From positions 186,001-250,000 of the forward strand of contig CANMLL010000006.1 in the NCBI GenBank assembly GCA_947498775.1: DNA of 64,000 nucleotides. Direction: 5' to 3'. The stretch is from an uncultured Aquimarina sp. (lineage in GTDB: Bacteria; Bacteroidota; Bacteroidia; Flavobacteriales; Flavobacteriaceae). Positions within the stretch are counted from its first letter, which is position 1, and every line of letters starts with the position of its first letter. The notes under the pieces were generated by a model. That model was not told where the DNA came from. It worked only from the letters and a program-made list of their open reading frames with translations, and made no database searches. Both the position numbers and the translations under genes were made by a program. Below are positions 1-8,794 of this stretch, one piece after another.

Positions 1-1150
1 CGCTTTCGTCTACAGAACCTACAAAACCTTCTGTATCCACCACAGGAATTTGTGAAATCTGAAACTTACGCATACGTTCTATTGCATGAGATACCAATTC
101 TTCTGTCTTCACGGTAACCAATGGTTTATCTACATGATCTTTTAAGAGATCTATAGCTGTTGATGCCTCTTCTTCCAGAAAACCACGCTCACGCATCCAA
201 TCATCATTAAACATTTTACCCACATATCTACTACCGTGATCGTGATACAATATTACAACAACATCATCTTTGGTAAAATGCTCTTTTAACTGCAATAGCC
301 CTTTTATAGCGGCTCCTGCACTATTCCCCAAAAACATACCTTCTTCTTTGGCTAATTTTTGAGTATAAATAGCTGCGTCTTTATCTGTTACTTTGGTAAA
401 TCCGTCAATTACAGAGAAATCAACATTTTTAGGGAGAATATCTTCCCCTATACCTTCGGTAATATATGAGTAGATTTCATTTTCATCAAAAATTCCAGTT
501 TCGTGGTATTTCTTAAATACAGAACCATAGGTATCTACTCCCCAAACTTTGATGTTTGGATTTTTTTCCTTCAGATATTTTCCTACACCAGATATTGTTC
601 CTCCGGTACCTACACCCACTATAAAATGTGTCACCTTACCATCAGTTTGTTCCCATATTTCTGGTCCTGTACTTTCATAATGGGCCACTGCATTTGAAGG
701 ATTATCGTATTGATTTACATACCATGAATTTGGCGTTTCTTCGGCTAAGCGTTTAGAGACCGAATAGTAGGATCGTGGATCATCGGGCTCAACATTTGTT
801 GGGCATACCATTACTTTTGCACCTACAGCACGTAGGATATCCATCTTTTCTTTAGATTGCTTATCTGCCATTACACAGATGAGTTTGTATCCTTTTACAA
901 CAGCAACTAATGCCAATCCCATTCCGGTATTACCAGATGTCCCTTCAATAATAGTCCCGCCAGGTTTTAATCGACCATCGGCTTCAGCATCTTCAATCAT
1001 TTTTACTGCCATACGATCTTTTACAGAATTCCCTGGGTTAAAGGTCTCGTATTTGGCCAATACCAAGGCATCTACATTCTTTACTAAGACATTCATTTTT
1101 ACCAAAGGTGTATTCCCGATGGTGTCTAATATATTTTCTGCGTATTCCAC
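1..1150 (-). CDS. Cystathionine beta-synthase / cysteine synthase family, with CBS domain (3' end outside window)
   Basis: PLP-dependent enzyme of the cysteine synthase / cystathionine beta-synthase fold, joining serine or O-acetylserine to a sulfur nucleophile. Read from the minus strand, it begins MEYAENILDTIGNTPLVK. It has the PLP lysine motif NSVKDR (Lys about 44), the substrate loop GTSGNTG (about 70-76) and a later phosphate loop GTGGTISG. The catalytic domain is followed by the start of a CBS domain (ERMRKFQISQIPVVD), which runs off the window edge. No in-frame ATG lies upstream before a stop, so GTG at 1150 is the likely start; flavobacterial homologues begin with the same MEYAENILDTIGNTP. 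Cystathionine beta-synthase is the usual name for this architecture, but cysteine synthase activity cannot be excluded. Confidence 0.9.
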   Translation of the reverse strand, partial: MEYAENILDTIGNTPLVKMNVLVKNVDALVLAKYETFNPGNSVKDRMAVKMIEDAEADGRLKPGGTIIEGTSGNTGMGLALVAVVKGYKLICVMADKQSKEKMDILRAVGAKVMVCPTNVEPDDPRSYYSVSKRLAEETPNSWYVNQYDNPSNAVAHYESTGPEIWEQTDGKVTHFIVGVGTGGTISGVGKYLKEKNPNIKVWGVDTYGSVFKKYHETGIFDENEIYSYITEGIGEDILPKNVDFSVIDGFTKVTDKDAAIYTQKLAKEEGMFLGNSAGAAIKGLLQLKEHFTKDDVVVILYHDHGSRYVGKMFNDDWMRERGFLEEEASTAIDLLKDHVDKPLVTVKTEELVSHAIERMRKFQISQIPVVDTEGFVGSVDES

Positions 1151-1244
1151 ACTTATAATTTTAAGAATCCCAGCTATGGGTATTTTTAGCTATGCAAAGA
1201 TACAATCTAGATCAACTATTGACAATTTTTGATCGATAATATAG

Positions 1245-2486
1245 CTACTGAAAACGAATCGCTTTTGTCGGTGATATTTTTGAAACAATATAAGATGGAA
1301 TCAATAACATTATTAAACACAGTAACATGGTTCCCAAATTGAGTACTACAATATACCCCACACTAATATACACTGGAGCTGTACTCACATAATACGTCTC
1401 GGGATTAAGTCCTACTATATTGTACCGATCTTGAATAAACAATAAACCAATCCCTATAAGATTTCCCCAAAACAAACCGATCAAAATCAAATAGGCAGCA
1501 TTATACAAAAATATTTTTCTAATACTCCAATCTGATGTTCCCAATCCCTTTAAGATTCCTATCATAGGAGTTTTTTCTAAAATCAGAACCAGTAAAGCGG
1601 TAATCATATTGATACCCGCCACCAAAATGATAATGCTTATAATACCAATAATATTTAGGTCAAAAAGTTTTAACCACTCAAAAATTGTGGCATACTTTAG
1701 TGTAATTGTTTGACTATCTAGTGTAGATGGAATATTTTCATAAATCGACTGCCCTTTTTGATCAATTTCATTGAAATCATCTATAAAAACCTCAAAATTA
1801 CCTATCTCATCTTCTTTCCATTTATTCATTCTTTGTATATGCCGTATGTCTGCAAAAAGGTAGGTTTCGTCAAACTCCTGAAATCCCGAATTATAAATCC
1901 CTACGATATTAAAAGCTCTGATAAAGGGTTGTGCATTAGATTTGGCATTTTTCTTCAGAAAATATGTTACTGCCTTGTCCCCTATCGTAAGACCCAATCG
2001 ATTCGCTATAAAAGAGGACAATAAAATCTCATCATTAAGTTTTTTGCCAAAATCCGGAAGACGACCTTCTACTAGATATTCTTTAAAATATTCCCAATAA
2101 TAATCCTTATCAACCCCTTTGACCACAACACCATCAAAATCTGTTGCGGTACGTATCAAGCCCATTTTGGTAGCAACAGCCTGCATATGGATAATACCCT
2201 CAACCTCTGAAAATTCAGGATAAAAATGCTGGTTCTTACTAAGAGGTATTAGAGATTCTACACTGCTGTTATTATCAAAACTGGTAATTAATATATGTCC
2301 ATTAAAAGCGGCAACTTTTTCTCGTATTTTTCGTTGTAAACCTATACCTGTAGCAACCGTAATAAGCATCATGATCATACCAATAGCAATTGCCGAAATA
2401 GCGATTTTTATAATAGGAGTTGAAATGCTACTTTTATGTTCCTTACCTTTGATAAGGCGTTTGGCGATAAAATACTCAAAATTCAA
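1245..2486 (-). CDS. FtsX/LolE-type ABC transporter permease
   Basis: Inner-membrane permease of the MacB/LolCE (FtsX-like) family, which normally works with an ATPase to extract lipoproteins or drive mechanotransmission. The 413-residue protein has the family layout: one N-terminal membrane segment (about 25-50, IAISAIAIGMIMMLITVA), a long periplasmic domain, then three C-terminal segments (about 275-305, 325-350, 370-400). The C-terminal motif MIGILKGLGTSDWSIRKIFL is the typical coupling region. No partner ATPase lies next to it. It is transcribed divergently from the NamZ-like gene with only 8 bp between the two starts, so they must share promoter DNA or start inside each other's leader. 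A role in lipoprotein release is inferred from family only. Confidence 0.8.
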   Translation of the reverse strand: MNFEYFIAKRLIKGKEHKSSISTPIIKIAISAIAIGMIMMLITVATGIGLQRKIREKVAAFNGHILITSFDNNSSVESLIPLSKNQHFYPEFSEVEGIIHMQAVATKMGLIRTATDFDGVVVKGVDKDYYWEYFKEYLVEGRLPDFGKKLNDEILLSSFIANRLGLTIGDKAVTYFLKKNAKSNAQPFIRAFNIVGIYNSGFQEFDETYLFADIRHIQRMNKWKEDEIGNFEVFIDDFNEIDQKGQSIYENIPSTLDSQTITLKYATIFEWLKLFDLNIIGIISIIILVAGINMITALLVLILEKTPMIGILKGLGTSDWSIRKIFLYNAAYLILIGLFWGNLIGIGLLFIQDRYNIVGLNPETYYVSTAPVYISVGYIVVLNLGTMLLCLIMLLIPSYIVSKISPTKAIRFQ

Positions 2487-2494
2487 GCTTAACT

Positions 2495-3832
2495 ATGGTT
2501 TTTATTAGAAATGCATCTACCTATTTGGGAGACAGGTTCAAAAATACATTTTTATTCTTTTGTACGGTTCTTATTTTTTGCGGAACTACTACAAAAGTAT
2601 CTTCTCAAACAATTTCTAATACGGTTCCAGACACAATTTTGGTTAATAAAACTACAGAAGCAACTGTTGTGCAACCTATTATAGTAGGTGCTAATCAAAC
2701 CGAAGCATACTTACCATTACTGGAAGGGAAAAATATAGCCATTGTAGGGAATCAAACCTCGATAATTCTTAAATATCCCAATATTACTGCGCTATCTGAT
2801 GATGAAAAAGGAATACGATCACTCAAAATTAAACAATATACACATTTGGTTGACTCCTTATTATCAAAAAATATCAAAATTCAGAAGGTTTTTGCACCAG
2901 AACATGGATTTAGGGGAAAAGCTGATGCAGGAGAATTAGTCGCCAATGGAAAAGATATAAAAACAGGACTTCCAATTTTTTCTTTGTACGGAAAAAACAA
3001 AAAGCCTTCCAAAGAATCATTAACTGGAATTGATATTGTAATTTTCGATATCCAGGATGTTGGTGTAAGGTTTTACACCTATATATCTACACTACATTAT
3101 GTCATGCAAGCATGCGCAGAAAATAACATACCCCTACTCATACTTGATCGCCCCAATCCCAATGCGCATTATATAGACGGTCCTACTATGGAGCCAGAGC
3201 ACACCAGTTTTTTGGGTGTGCATACTATTCCACTTGTACACGGAATGACCATTGGTGAATATGCTAAAATGGTAAACGGAGAAGGATGGCTGGGAGAAGG
3301 TTTAAAATGCGAAATCACTATTATTCCTGTTAAAAATTATACCCACCAAACGTTTTACAGCTTACCTATCCGGCCTTCACCCAATTTACCCAATGATAAA
3401 GCCATAAATCTGTACCCCAGTCTTGGTTTTTTTGAAGGCACCACCATTAATGCAGGACGAGGTACCGAAATGCAGTTTCAGATCTTTGGTTCTCCCTACC
3501 TTGCTATTGAAAAATATAATTATGCCTATATTCCTAAACCTAATTTTGGAGCCAAATATCCAAAACATCGTGGTGAGGTATGCTATGGAAATGATCTACG
3601 AAAAGTACCAAGATTAAATAGAATAAATTTGGATTGGCTTGTCAACGCTTATAAAAACTCTAAAGACAAAGAAAAGTTTTTTAATACCAAATCATTTACA
3701 CTACATGCAGGAACACAAAAACTTCAACAGCAAATTATTGATGGTGTAAGCGTTACCCAAATTAAAAAATCATGGAGCAAAGGCCTAACAAAATACAAAT
3801 CAAAAAGAAAAAAGTATTTGATCTATAAATAG
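2495..3832 (+). CDS. DUF1343 protein, NamZ-like exo-beta-N-acetylmuramidase
   Basis: Member of DUF1343, whose characterised members (NamZ) cleave terminal N-acetylmuramic acid from peptidoglycan fragments. A hydrophobic export signal (about 17-30) ends near a VSSQ cleavage site. The conserved family motifs are present: APEHGFRGKADAGE (about 134-147, with the EHG triad), FDIQDVGVRFYTY (about 184-196) and LDRPNP (about 217-222). At 445 residues it is a little longer than usual because of a low-complexity linker after the signal (40-70). The ATG is only 8 bp from the divergent permease start, and a later start cannot be excluded. Likely role: periplasmic or surface muropeptide recycling. Confidence 0.88.
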   Translation: MVFIRNASTYLGDRFKNTFLFFCTVLIFCGTTTKVSSQTISNTVPDTILVNKTTEATVVQPIIVGANQTEAYLPLLEGKNIAIVGNQTSIILKYPNITALSDDEKGIRSLKIKQYTHLVDSLLSKNIKIQKVFAPEHGFRGKADAGELVANGKDIKTGLPIFSLYGKNKKPSKESLTGIDIVIFDIQDVGVRFYTYISTLHYVMQACAENNIPLLILDRPNPNAHYIDGPTMEPEHTSFLGVHTIPLVHGMTIGEYAKMVNGEGWLGEGLKCEITIIPVKNYTHQTFYSLPIRPSPNLPNDKAINLYPSLGFFEGTTINAGRGTEMQFQIFGSPYLAIEKYNYAYIPKPNFGAKYPKHRGEVCYGNDLRKVPRLNRINLDWLVNAYKNSKDKEKFFNTKSFTLHAGTQKLQQQIIDGVSVTQIKKSWSKGLTKYKSKRKKYLIYK

Positions 3833-3837
3833 TAAAC

Positions 3838-3865
3838 CCCTGTTTTCAGGGTATTGTTTTTCACT
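3838..3865 (+). terminator. Weak intrinsic terminator after the NamZ-like gene
   Basis: A short hairpin, CCCTG (3838-3842) pairing with CAGGG (3847-3851) across a TTTT loop, lies five bases after the stop codon and is followed by a T-rich run. Confidence 0.5.
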
Positions 3866-3909
3866 ATAAAAGGTGTATTTCTTAGGATAAGTGTCTCTCA
3901 TCTTTGTGG

Positions 3910-3973
3910 TATGATTCTGAAGAAACAAACAGAGTATATAAATTATACTGCTAAAAAGTTTTTTAGAATCATA
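3910..3973. repeat. 9-bp inverted repeat upstream of the 140-aa membrane protein
   Basis: TATGATTCT (3910-3918) and AGAATCATA (3965-3973) are perfect inverted copies 46 bp apart, ending 38 bp before the next start codon. They could form a leader RNA stem or a pair of protein-binding half sites. No function can be assigned. Confidence 0.4.
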
Positions 3974-4011
3974 AAAGAAAACTAATTACTAACCCTTTAA
4001 ACTATAAAATC

Positions 4012-4434
4012 ATGACTTGGGGAATCACGTTAATTCTATTAAGTATCATAGCAGTGCCATCTTTATTGCTATCCAAAAAACCAAACGCAAAAGAATTATT
4101 AGAAAAAATCGAACCATATCAAGGTTGGATTGGGCTAGTGTTCTGTTTTTGGGGAGTTTGGGGAATTATTTCGGCTGTATTAAATATAGGTTGGCTTACC
4201 ACATATCCTATCTGGTGGGTAACATTATTGACAGGAAATATTGTGGAAGCTATTCTAGGTTTTATGCTTGGTTTTGGCTTGATCAATAAGTTCTTTTTAT
4301 CTAAAAATGAAGCAGCCAAAGAAAAAGCAAATCGTCTTAGAGAAAAATTAGCACCAAAACAAGGAAAATTGGGAGTTTTGGGAATCATAGTTGGATGTTG
4401 GATGATCGCAGCTTCTTTTCTCTTTTTTGTATAG
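4012..4434 (+). CDS. Small integral membrane protein, unknown function
   Basis: A 140-residue protein, family not recognised. It has an N-terminal membrane segment (about 1-20), two central tryptophan-rich segments (about 38-58 and 64-88, including [17 protein letters not shown]), a charged lysine/glutamate stretch (about 97-118) and a final segment (about 120-139). The topology suggests four inner-membrane helices with a cytoplasmic charged loop. It stands alone between the NamZ-like gene and the LipL32-like gene, each with its own leader, so no operon context helps. Start codon and reading frame look sound: ATG follows a flavobacterial-type AT-rich leader, and no competing ORF has a plausible composition. 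Confidence 0.7.
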   Translation: MTWGITLILLSIIAVPSLLLSKKPNAKELLEKIEPYQGWIGLVFCFWGVWGIISAVLNIGWLTTYPIWWVTLLTGNIVEAILGFMLGFGLINKFFLSKNEAAKEKANRLREKLAPKQGKLGVLGIIVGCWMIAASFLFFV

Positions 4435-4544
4435 ATAGATACTAATAATTATTATACCTTAGATGTCCATCAAAAGGATTATCAGAGTAATACTAATCGG
4501 GTGTATGTCGCCTAATAATAAATTTAATACTAAATTAATTAACT

Positions 4545-5228
4545 ATGAAAACAAAGATCCTAATTTTATTAAGTGCATTTGCCTTGATTTGCACTGTTGA
4601 TGCTCAAGCTCAAAAATTAAAGAAATTTGGCGGTTTGACTGAAAAAAAGATAGGTCCAAAAACTATTAAAGTACCTTATACAGATGTTGTATCGTATATG
4701 GGATATGCGGCTCCTGGAAATGAAGATGAAGTAAAAGATGGTAAGAAATTTTACTACATCTACGTATGGGTTCCTGCAGTAGCCCCAGAACTTGGTGTAA
4801 GAATGATGTCACCGGTTGCCGGCACTAAAGTAAAAGGTGCAACAATGTCGAAAGCATATGAAGAGAATGCCAGTTCTAAAGAGTATTTTGACACCTACAT
4901 AACCTTAGAGAGATCAGACATTATAAGTAAAGATAAAATTAGTGATGAAGCTGCAAAAGCGGCCAACTGGGTTACGCTTGAGCGTAATGATGATAGTAGT
5001 GAAATGCCAAAACAACCTAGCGGAAGTAGCTATAACTCACTGTTAAGATATAAAAGTGAAGCCGGTGACCCTCTTAAAGCATTAACAGTTGGTCTTTATA
5101 GAATAGGTTTTACAACATTTAAAACTGGAGAAGTAAAAGGTACTTTTCTCGCACAGGTTGCGGCACCAATCAAACTACCCGGTGTTGTAATGGCAAAAAC
5201 TATAGAAGATTTAAAAAAAGGATTGTAA
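4545..5228 (+). CDS. LipL32-family exported protein
   Basis: A 227-residue secreted protein resembling LipL32, the major outer-membrane lipoprotein of pathogenic Leptospira. The signal peptide (1-22) ends AQA-Q and lacks a lipobox cysteine, so this copy is predicted soluble or non-lipidated. The best diagnostic stretches are YYIYVWVPAVAPELGVRM (70-87), which matches the LipL32 core YYIYVWIPAVAPEIGVRM almost exactly, FDTYITLERSD (115-125), and the C-terminal GLYRIGFTTFKTGEVKG block (about 185-201). These comparisons are from memory of the family. In Leptospira the protein is very abundant and binds calcium and host matrix; its role in free-living marine bacteria is unknown. It is monocistronic, with a strong terminator 40 bp downstream. 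Confidence 0.78.
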   Translation: MKTKILILLSAFALICTVDAQAQKLKKFGGLTEKKIGPKTIKVPYTDVVSYMGYAAPGNEDEVKDGKKFYYIYVWVPAVAPELGVRMMSPVAGTKVKGATMSKAYEENASSKEYFDTYITLERSDIISKDKISDEAAKAANWVTLERNDDSSEMPKQPSGSSYNSLLRYKSEAGDPLKALTVGLYRIGFTTFKTGEVKGTFLAQVAAPIKLPGVVMAKTIEDLKKGL

Positions 5229-5266
5229 TATAGATCCAAGATAAGACATACATCATTATATATTAA

Positions 5267-5302
5267 TTATTCCTGTGTTTTCTTGTTAAGACACAGGAAT
5301 AA
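5267..5302. terminator. Bidirectional intrinsic terminator
   Basis: A perfect 12-bp stem, TTATTCCTGTGT (5267-5278) with ACACAGGAATAA (5291-5302), sits between two convergent genes: the LipL32-like gene and the CxxCxxCC gene. A T run follows in the plus direction and AT-rich sequence in the minus direction, so it probably serves both. Confidence 0.85.
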
Positions 5303-5308
5303 CTATTT

Positions 5309-5803
5309 TTATACAGGTATCCTAGCCTTCATCTTCTCTACAATATGATAAGCGGCCGGGCAAATTGTAACGTTTTTTAGAGTAAGATTAGAAATTTGCT
5401 GAAACTTTTTTCGGTCGGTATGCGGAAATTCGCGACAAGCCTTAGGTCTTACCTCATAGATTGAACAATAATTATCAACACTCAAAAAAGTACAAGGTAC
5501 TTGTTGCAATACCAGATCTTCGTCCTCATCTCTTCTTAAATATTGTTCTTCAAATTTTTGAGGTTTTATTCTCAAGAACTTGGCAATGCGTGCCACATCT
5601 TTATCGGTAAATAAAGGCCCTGTAGTTTTACAACAATTGGCACACTGTAAACAATCGGTCTCAGTAAACTCTTCATCATGCAATTCTTGCATCATTTGAT
5701 CTAGTCTCTTTGGTGGCTTTTTTTTAAGCTTGGCAAAGAACTTTTTGTTTTCGTTATGTTTATCTTTGGCCAGTTGTGGCAATTGGTCTATAAATTCTTG
5801 CAT
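5309..5803 (-). CDS. YkgJ-type CxxCxxCC cluster protein
   Basis: A 164-residue cytoplasmic protein of the YkgJ/UPF0153 family, thought to bind zinc or an iron-sulfur cluster. The family signature CLQCANCC lies at about 51-58, and further conserved cysteines occur at about 104, 113 and 123 (PCTFLS..NYCSIYEVRPKACREFP) plus one near the C terminus (TICPAAYH). A GTG two codons upstream also opens the frame, but it falls inside a clear -7 promoter box (TAATTTTG, 5816-5809 on the minus strand), so ATG at 5803 is the start and the mRNA is nearly leaderless. Function of the family is not established; some members are linked to rRNA or tRNA modification contexts. Confidence 0.82.
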   Translation of the reverse strand: MQEFIDQLPQLAKDKHNENKKFFAKLKKKPPKRLDQMMQELHDEEFTETDCLQCANCCKTTGPLFTDKDVARIAKFLRIKPQKFEEQYLRRDEDEDLVLQQVPCTFLSVDNYCSIYEVRPKACREFPHTDRKKFQQISNLTLKNVTICPAAYHIVEKMKARIPV

Positions 5804-5842
5804 AGTCACAAAATTACAAGTTAAGAATTACCTAAAAGCATT

Positions 5843-6556
5843 ATGAACAAAGATATTTTCGGAGAAGCAATCAAAGACTATTATGATCAGAACTATTCTG
5901 AAGATATCATCGTACAAGCACCCGATTTTGATGATGATATCATACCGATACCTTACCTTTTCAGATCTTATCCAGAAATGCCTATATTAGAACAAAAAGC
6001 GCTTGATCTATGCTATGGAAAAGTACTTGATGTTGGTTGTGGTGCAGGAAGTCATAGTTTATATCTTCAGAATGAAAAAAAACTAGAAGTTACCGCTTTA
6101 GATATTTCTGAAGGAGCTATAGAAGTAACTAAAAAAAGAGGAGTACAAGTAGCTTTTGTCGAAGACCTCTATAACCTTCAAAGTGAAACATTTGACACCT
6201 TGTTATTTCTAATGAATGGAAGCGGGATCATAGGAAAACTTGATAATATTGATCGTTTTTTATCTCATATAAAAAAGCTTATCAATCCAAAAGGTCAGAT
6301 CCTTATTGATTCTTCTGATATTTCGTACTTGTTTACCGATGAAGATGGGGGCTTCTGGGTCGATGCTTCAGCCAGATATTATGGTGAGATGCAATACCGC
6401 TTACAATATAAGAATTTACAATCCGATTGGTTTAATTGGTTATATATTGACTATACTACCTTACAAAATGCTGCAAATGCACATGGTTTTTTATGTGAAT
6501 TGATATGTGAAGGGGATAGCAAAGATTATTTGGCTAGGTTAACATTGAACAACTAG
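5843..6556 (+). CDS. Class I SAM-dependent methyltransferase
   Basis: A 237-residue methyltransferase with the Rossmann-type SAM motif I VLDVGCGAGSHSLYL (about 61-75) and the acidic motif II VTALDIS (about 84-90). Substrate is unknown. The N terminus (Asp/Ile-rich, PEMPILEQKALDLC) precedes the fold as in small-molecule methyltransferases, and there is no RNA-binding extension. It is divergent from the CxxCxxCC gene with a 39-bp gap, so both probably share regulatory DNA. Confidence 0.82.
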   Translation: MNKDIFGEAIKDYYDQNYSEDIIVQAPDFDDDIIPIPYLFRSYPEMPILEQKALDLCYGKVLDVGCGAGSHSLYLQNEKKLEVTALDISEGAIEVTKKRGVQVAFVEDLYNLQSETFDTLLFLMNGSGIIGKLDNIDRFLSHIKKLINPKGQILIDSSDISYLFTDEDGGFWVDASARYYGEMQYRLQYKNLQSDWFNWLYIDYTTLQNAANAHGFLCELICEGDSKDYLARLTLNN

Positions 6557-6667
6557 TTATTCGAACCAATTTGTTTGTAGTGATAATTGTAAAAGCATTA
6601 GTGGTATAATGTTTGTAGATGAAGTCCTGTTCTAAAAACAATGTTAAATGTAAAAGCAGGTATGTTG

Positions 6668-6675
6668 TAAATTTG
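6668..6675 (+). promoter_or_regulatory. Promoter -7 box for the metzincin-like lipoprotein
   Basis: TAAATTTG matches the Bacteroidota -7 consensus TAnnTTTG, 35 bp before the GTG start at 6711. No convincing -33 element was found. Confidence 0.45.
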
Positions 6676-6710
6676 TTTATTTACCCGCTGATACCGTAAA
6701 AATAGATTTC

Positions 6711-7481
6711 GTGCAAATTACAAAGTTATTAAGCTATCTTTTAATTTCTTCATTGATTCTTGTTGGATGTTCTGATGATGATTCTCCATTTGACAATAAT
6801 CCTGAACAGGCTGGTAATAGACAACCTCTTGGAAGTTCTGCCAATGATATATTAAGTGATAATAACTTTAAAAGTATCACGATCGAAATGGTTTCTGTAC
6901 AAGGTTTTGAACCAACTGCAGTTGCTGTAAATAATTTCAGGCAGTTTCTAGAGGATAGATTGTTTAAACCAGACGGAATCACTATCAATCAGCGCACTGT
7001 ATCTTCATCCAGCAAAGCTCCTTTCAATATTGAAGAAATTGCAGAAATAGAAAATGATACCCGTACTTTGTTTAATGCAGGAGATGATATAACAGTTTAT
7101 ATATACTTTGCTGACGGAAGTAAGGAAGATGACACTAACGAACAAGTTACATTGGGAAGCGCATATCTAAATACATCGGTTGTTATTTACGAAGGTACTT
7201 TGCGCAGATTAGGAGGTTCAAGACCAGGAGCTCCATCGCTTAGTATTATTGAAACTGCTGCTTTAAATCATGAATTTGCTCACTTAATAGGACTAGTAAA
7301 TATTGGCACGCCTTTACAATCACAACATGAAGACCCAGAATCCAACGGGCACTGTAATGTATCAAGTTGCTTAATGGAATCGGCAATAGAGTTTAGTGTG
7401 GGCATCATGGGTATGGGTAATGAAGTTCCTAAACTTGATGCCTTATGTATTGCCGATTTGCAAGCCAACGGTGGTAGGTAA
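6711..7481 (+). CDS. Metzincin-like zinc metalloprotease lipoprotein
   Basis: A 256-residue lipoprotein. The signal ends in lipobox LVGC (17-20), followed by SDDD, a surface-export-type acidic +2 region common in Flavobacteriia. The catalytic helix HEFAHLIGL (187-195) continues to a third histidine at about 206, and CLM at 220-222 could be the Met-turn; both fit a metzincin-type zinc site. Two cysteines flank the end of the motif (215, 220) and may form a disulfide. Start is GTG: no in-frame ATG lies upstream, and a promoter -7 box is 35 bp ahead. Probably a surface-attached peptidase; substrate unknown. It precedes the esterase lipoprotein by 45 bp and may be co-transcribed with it. Confidence 0.75.
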   Translation: MQITKLLSYLLISSLILVGCSDDDSPFDNNPEQAGNRQPLGSSANDILSDNNFKSITIEMVSVQGFEPTAVAVNNFRQFLEDRLFKPDGITINQRTVSSSSKAPFNIEEIAEIENDTRTLFNAGDDITVYIYFADGSKEDDTNEQVTLGSAYLNTSVVIYEGTLRRLGGSRPGAPSLSIIETAALNHEFAHLIGLVNIGTPLQSQHEDPESNGHCNVSSCLMESAIEFSVGIMGMGNEVPKLDALCIADLQANGGR

Positions 7482-7526
7482 TCAATACTATCACACAACA
7501 TTTACTACACATAAAATCAATAAAAT

Positions 7527-8783
7527 ATGAAATTCCTAAGTTATTGCATCTCATTTGCAATTTTGTTTATTGTTATTATTTCATGTACAAAAAAAATCAC
7601 CCCAAAGCTAAATACCGATTCTGGGGTTAATGTTGGACTAATAGACACATTAAACTCAAACATCCTTGAAGAAAATAGGGAGTTAATAATTTATCTTCCA
7701 GAAAGTGCAAAAGATCCTAAACTCAAAAGAGAACAATATCCTGTTGTTTATTTATTAGATGGTAGATATGCCTTTCATCCATTTGTTAGTATGCTTCGCA
7801 CATATAGCGAAATGTATGATAACAAAATACTTCCGGAAATGATTGTTGTAGGTATATCCAACACTAATCGAACTTTTGATTTTTCACCAACTACTGCTGA
7901 TCATCCTGAACAATTTGGAGGAGGCGAAAAGTTTTTAGAATTTATTGAAAAAGAAGTATTCCCATATATAGAACAAAACTATTCTGGTTCTCAAAAAAGT
8001 AGAACCATAGTTGGACACTCTTTTGGAGGTTTGGTGGTGATGAACTCCTTAACAAGACACACCGAATTATTCCAAAACTATTTGTTAATCGATGGCAGTT
8101 TATGGTTTGATAACGAATTATTTCTTAAAAATCAAAAATATAGCGTTCAAGATAAGGATTTAAGCACCAAAAATTTGTACATCGCTGCTGCCAATACTGC
8201 TACTTATGGTAGTACACTCGAAACGATAAAAACTGATACCATTTCGGCAAACGACTATGTAAGACATCATTTAGAACTCGTTAAACAGATACAAAATATG
8301 AAAAATGGTATTCCTAATATGAGCTGGAAATACTACCAAAATGATACTCACGGCAGCACAGCCTATTTAGCATTTGTCGATGCTTTTCGTTTTTTCTATG
8401 CATGGTTTGAGTTTAAAAAAGAAACTAAGTACATGACCAAATACTTTGTTCCAGAAACCAATGAAGATCGATTTGCTATGCTTACAAAGTTGCATTTTGA
8501 AAAGGTTTCTAAAAAGTTAGGATATACTTTTTTTCCTCAAGAAACATGGATGCGCGATAACGCCGGAATGTTACTCAATTTTCATAATCAGAAAGATCAA
8601 GCCTTGGAAACCTACCTATTGAACAAAAAATATTATCCTAATAGCCCATTTACACATAAAGATCTAGGTGATTTTTACCTTTCAATCCAGGATACTATTC
8701 AGGCTATCCAGAATTACAAAAAAGTATTAGAATTAGAAGATATTTCTAATATCAGGCAAATACTGAATACGATTGAACATTAG
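7527..8783 (+). CDS. Putative esterase lipoprotein (esterase D/IroE-type alpha/beta hydrolase) with C-terminal TPR-like tail
   Basis: A 418-residue lipoprotein (lipobox cysteine about 20, IVIISC). The alpha/beta hydrolase domain of the putative esterase family follows: beta strand YPVVYLLDG (71-79), nucleophile elbow GHSFGG with Ser165, and a likely catalytic His275 in NDTHGST. The last 70 residues (SPFTHKDLGDFYLSIQDT..AIQNYKKVLELE) resemble a TPR hairpin, as in other flavobacterial esterases of this type. Related enzymes hydrolyse ester bonds in siderophores or feruloyl and acetyl esters. Nothing here fixes the substrate. Location should be periplasmic or on the outer membrane. Confidence 0.82.
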   Translation: MKFLSYCISFAILFIVIISCTKKITPKLNTDSGVNVGLIDTLNSNILEENRELIIYLPESAKDPKLKREQYPVVYLLDGRYAFHPFVSMLRTYSEMYDNKILPEMIVVGISNTNRTFDFSPTTADHPEQFGGGEKFLEFIEKEVFPYIEQNYSGSQKSRTIVGHSFGGLVVMNSLTRHTELFQNYLLIDGSLWFDNELFLKNQKYSVQDKDLSTKNLYIAAANTATYGSTLETIKTDTISANDYVRHHLELVKQIQNMKNGIPNMSWKYYQNDTHGSTAYLAFVDAFRFFYAWFEFKKETKYMTKYFVPETNEDRFAMLTKLHFEKVSKKLGYTFFPQETWMRDNAGMLLNFHNQKDQALETYLLNKKYYPNSPFTHKDLGDFYLSIQDTIQAIQNYKKVLELEDISNIRQILNTIEH

Positions 8784-8794
8784 TTTAATTAAAC

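Noticed and set aside
879..1232. Plus-strand ORF antisense to the cystathionine beta-synthase gene
   Set aside because: The opposite strand encodes a clear PLP enzyme with all its motifs.
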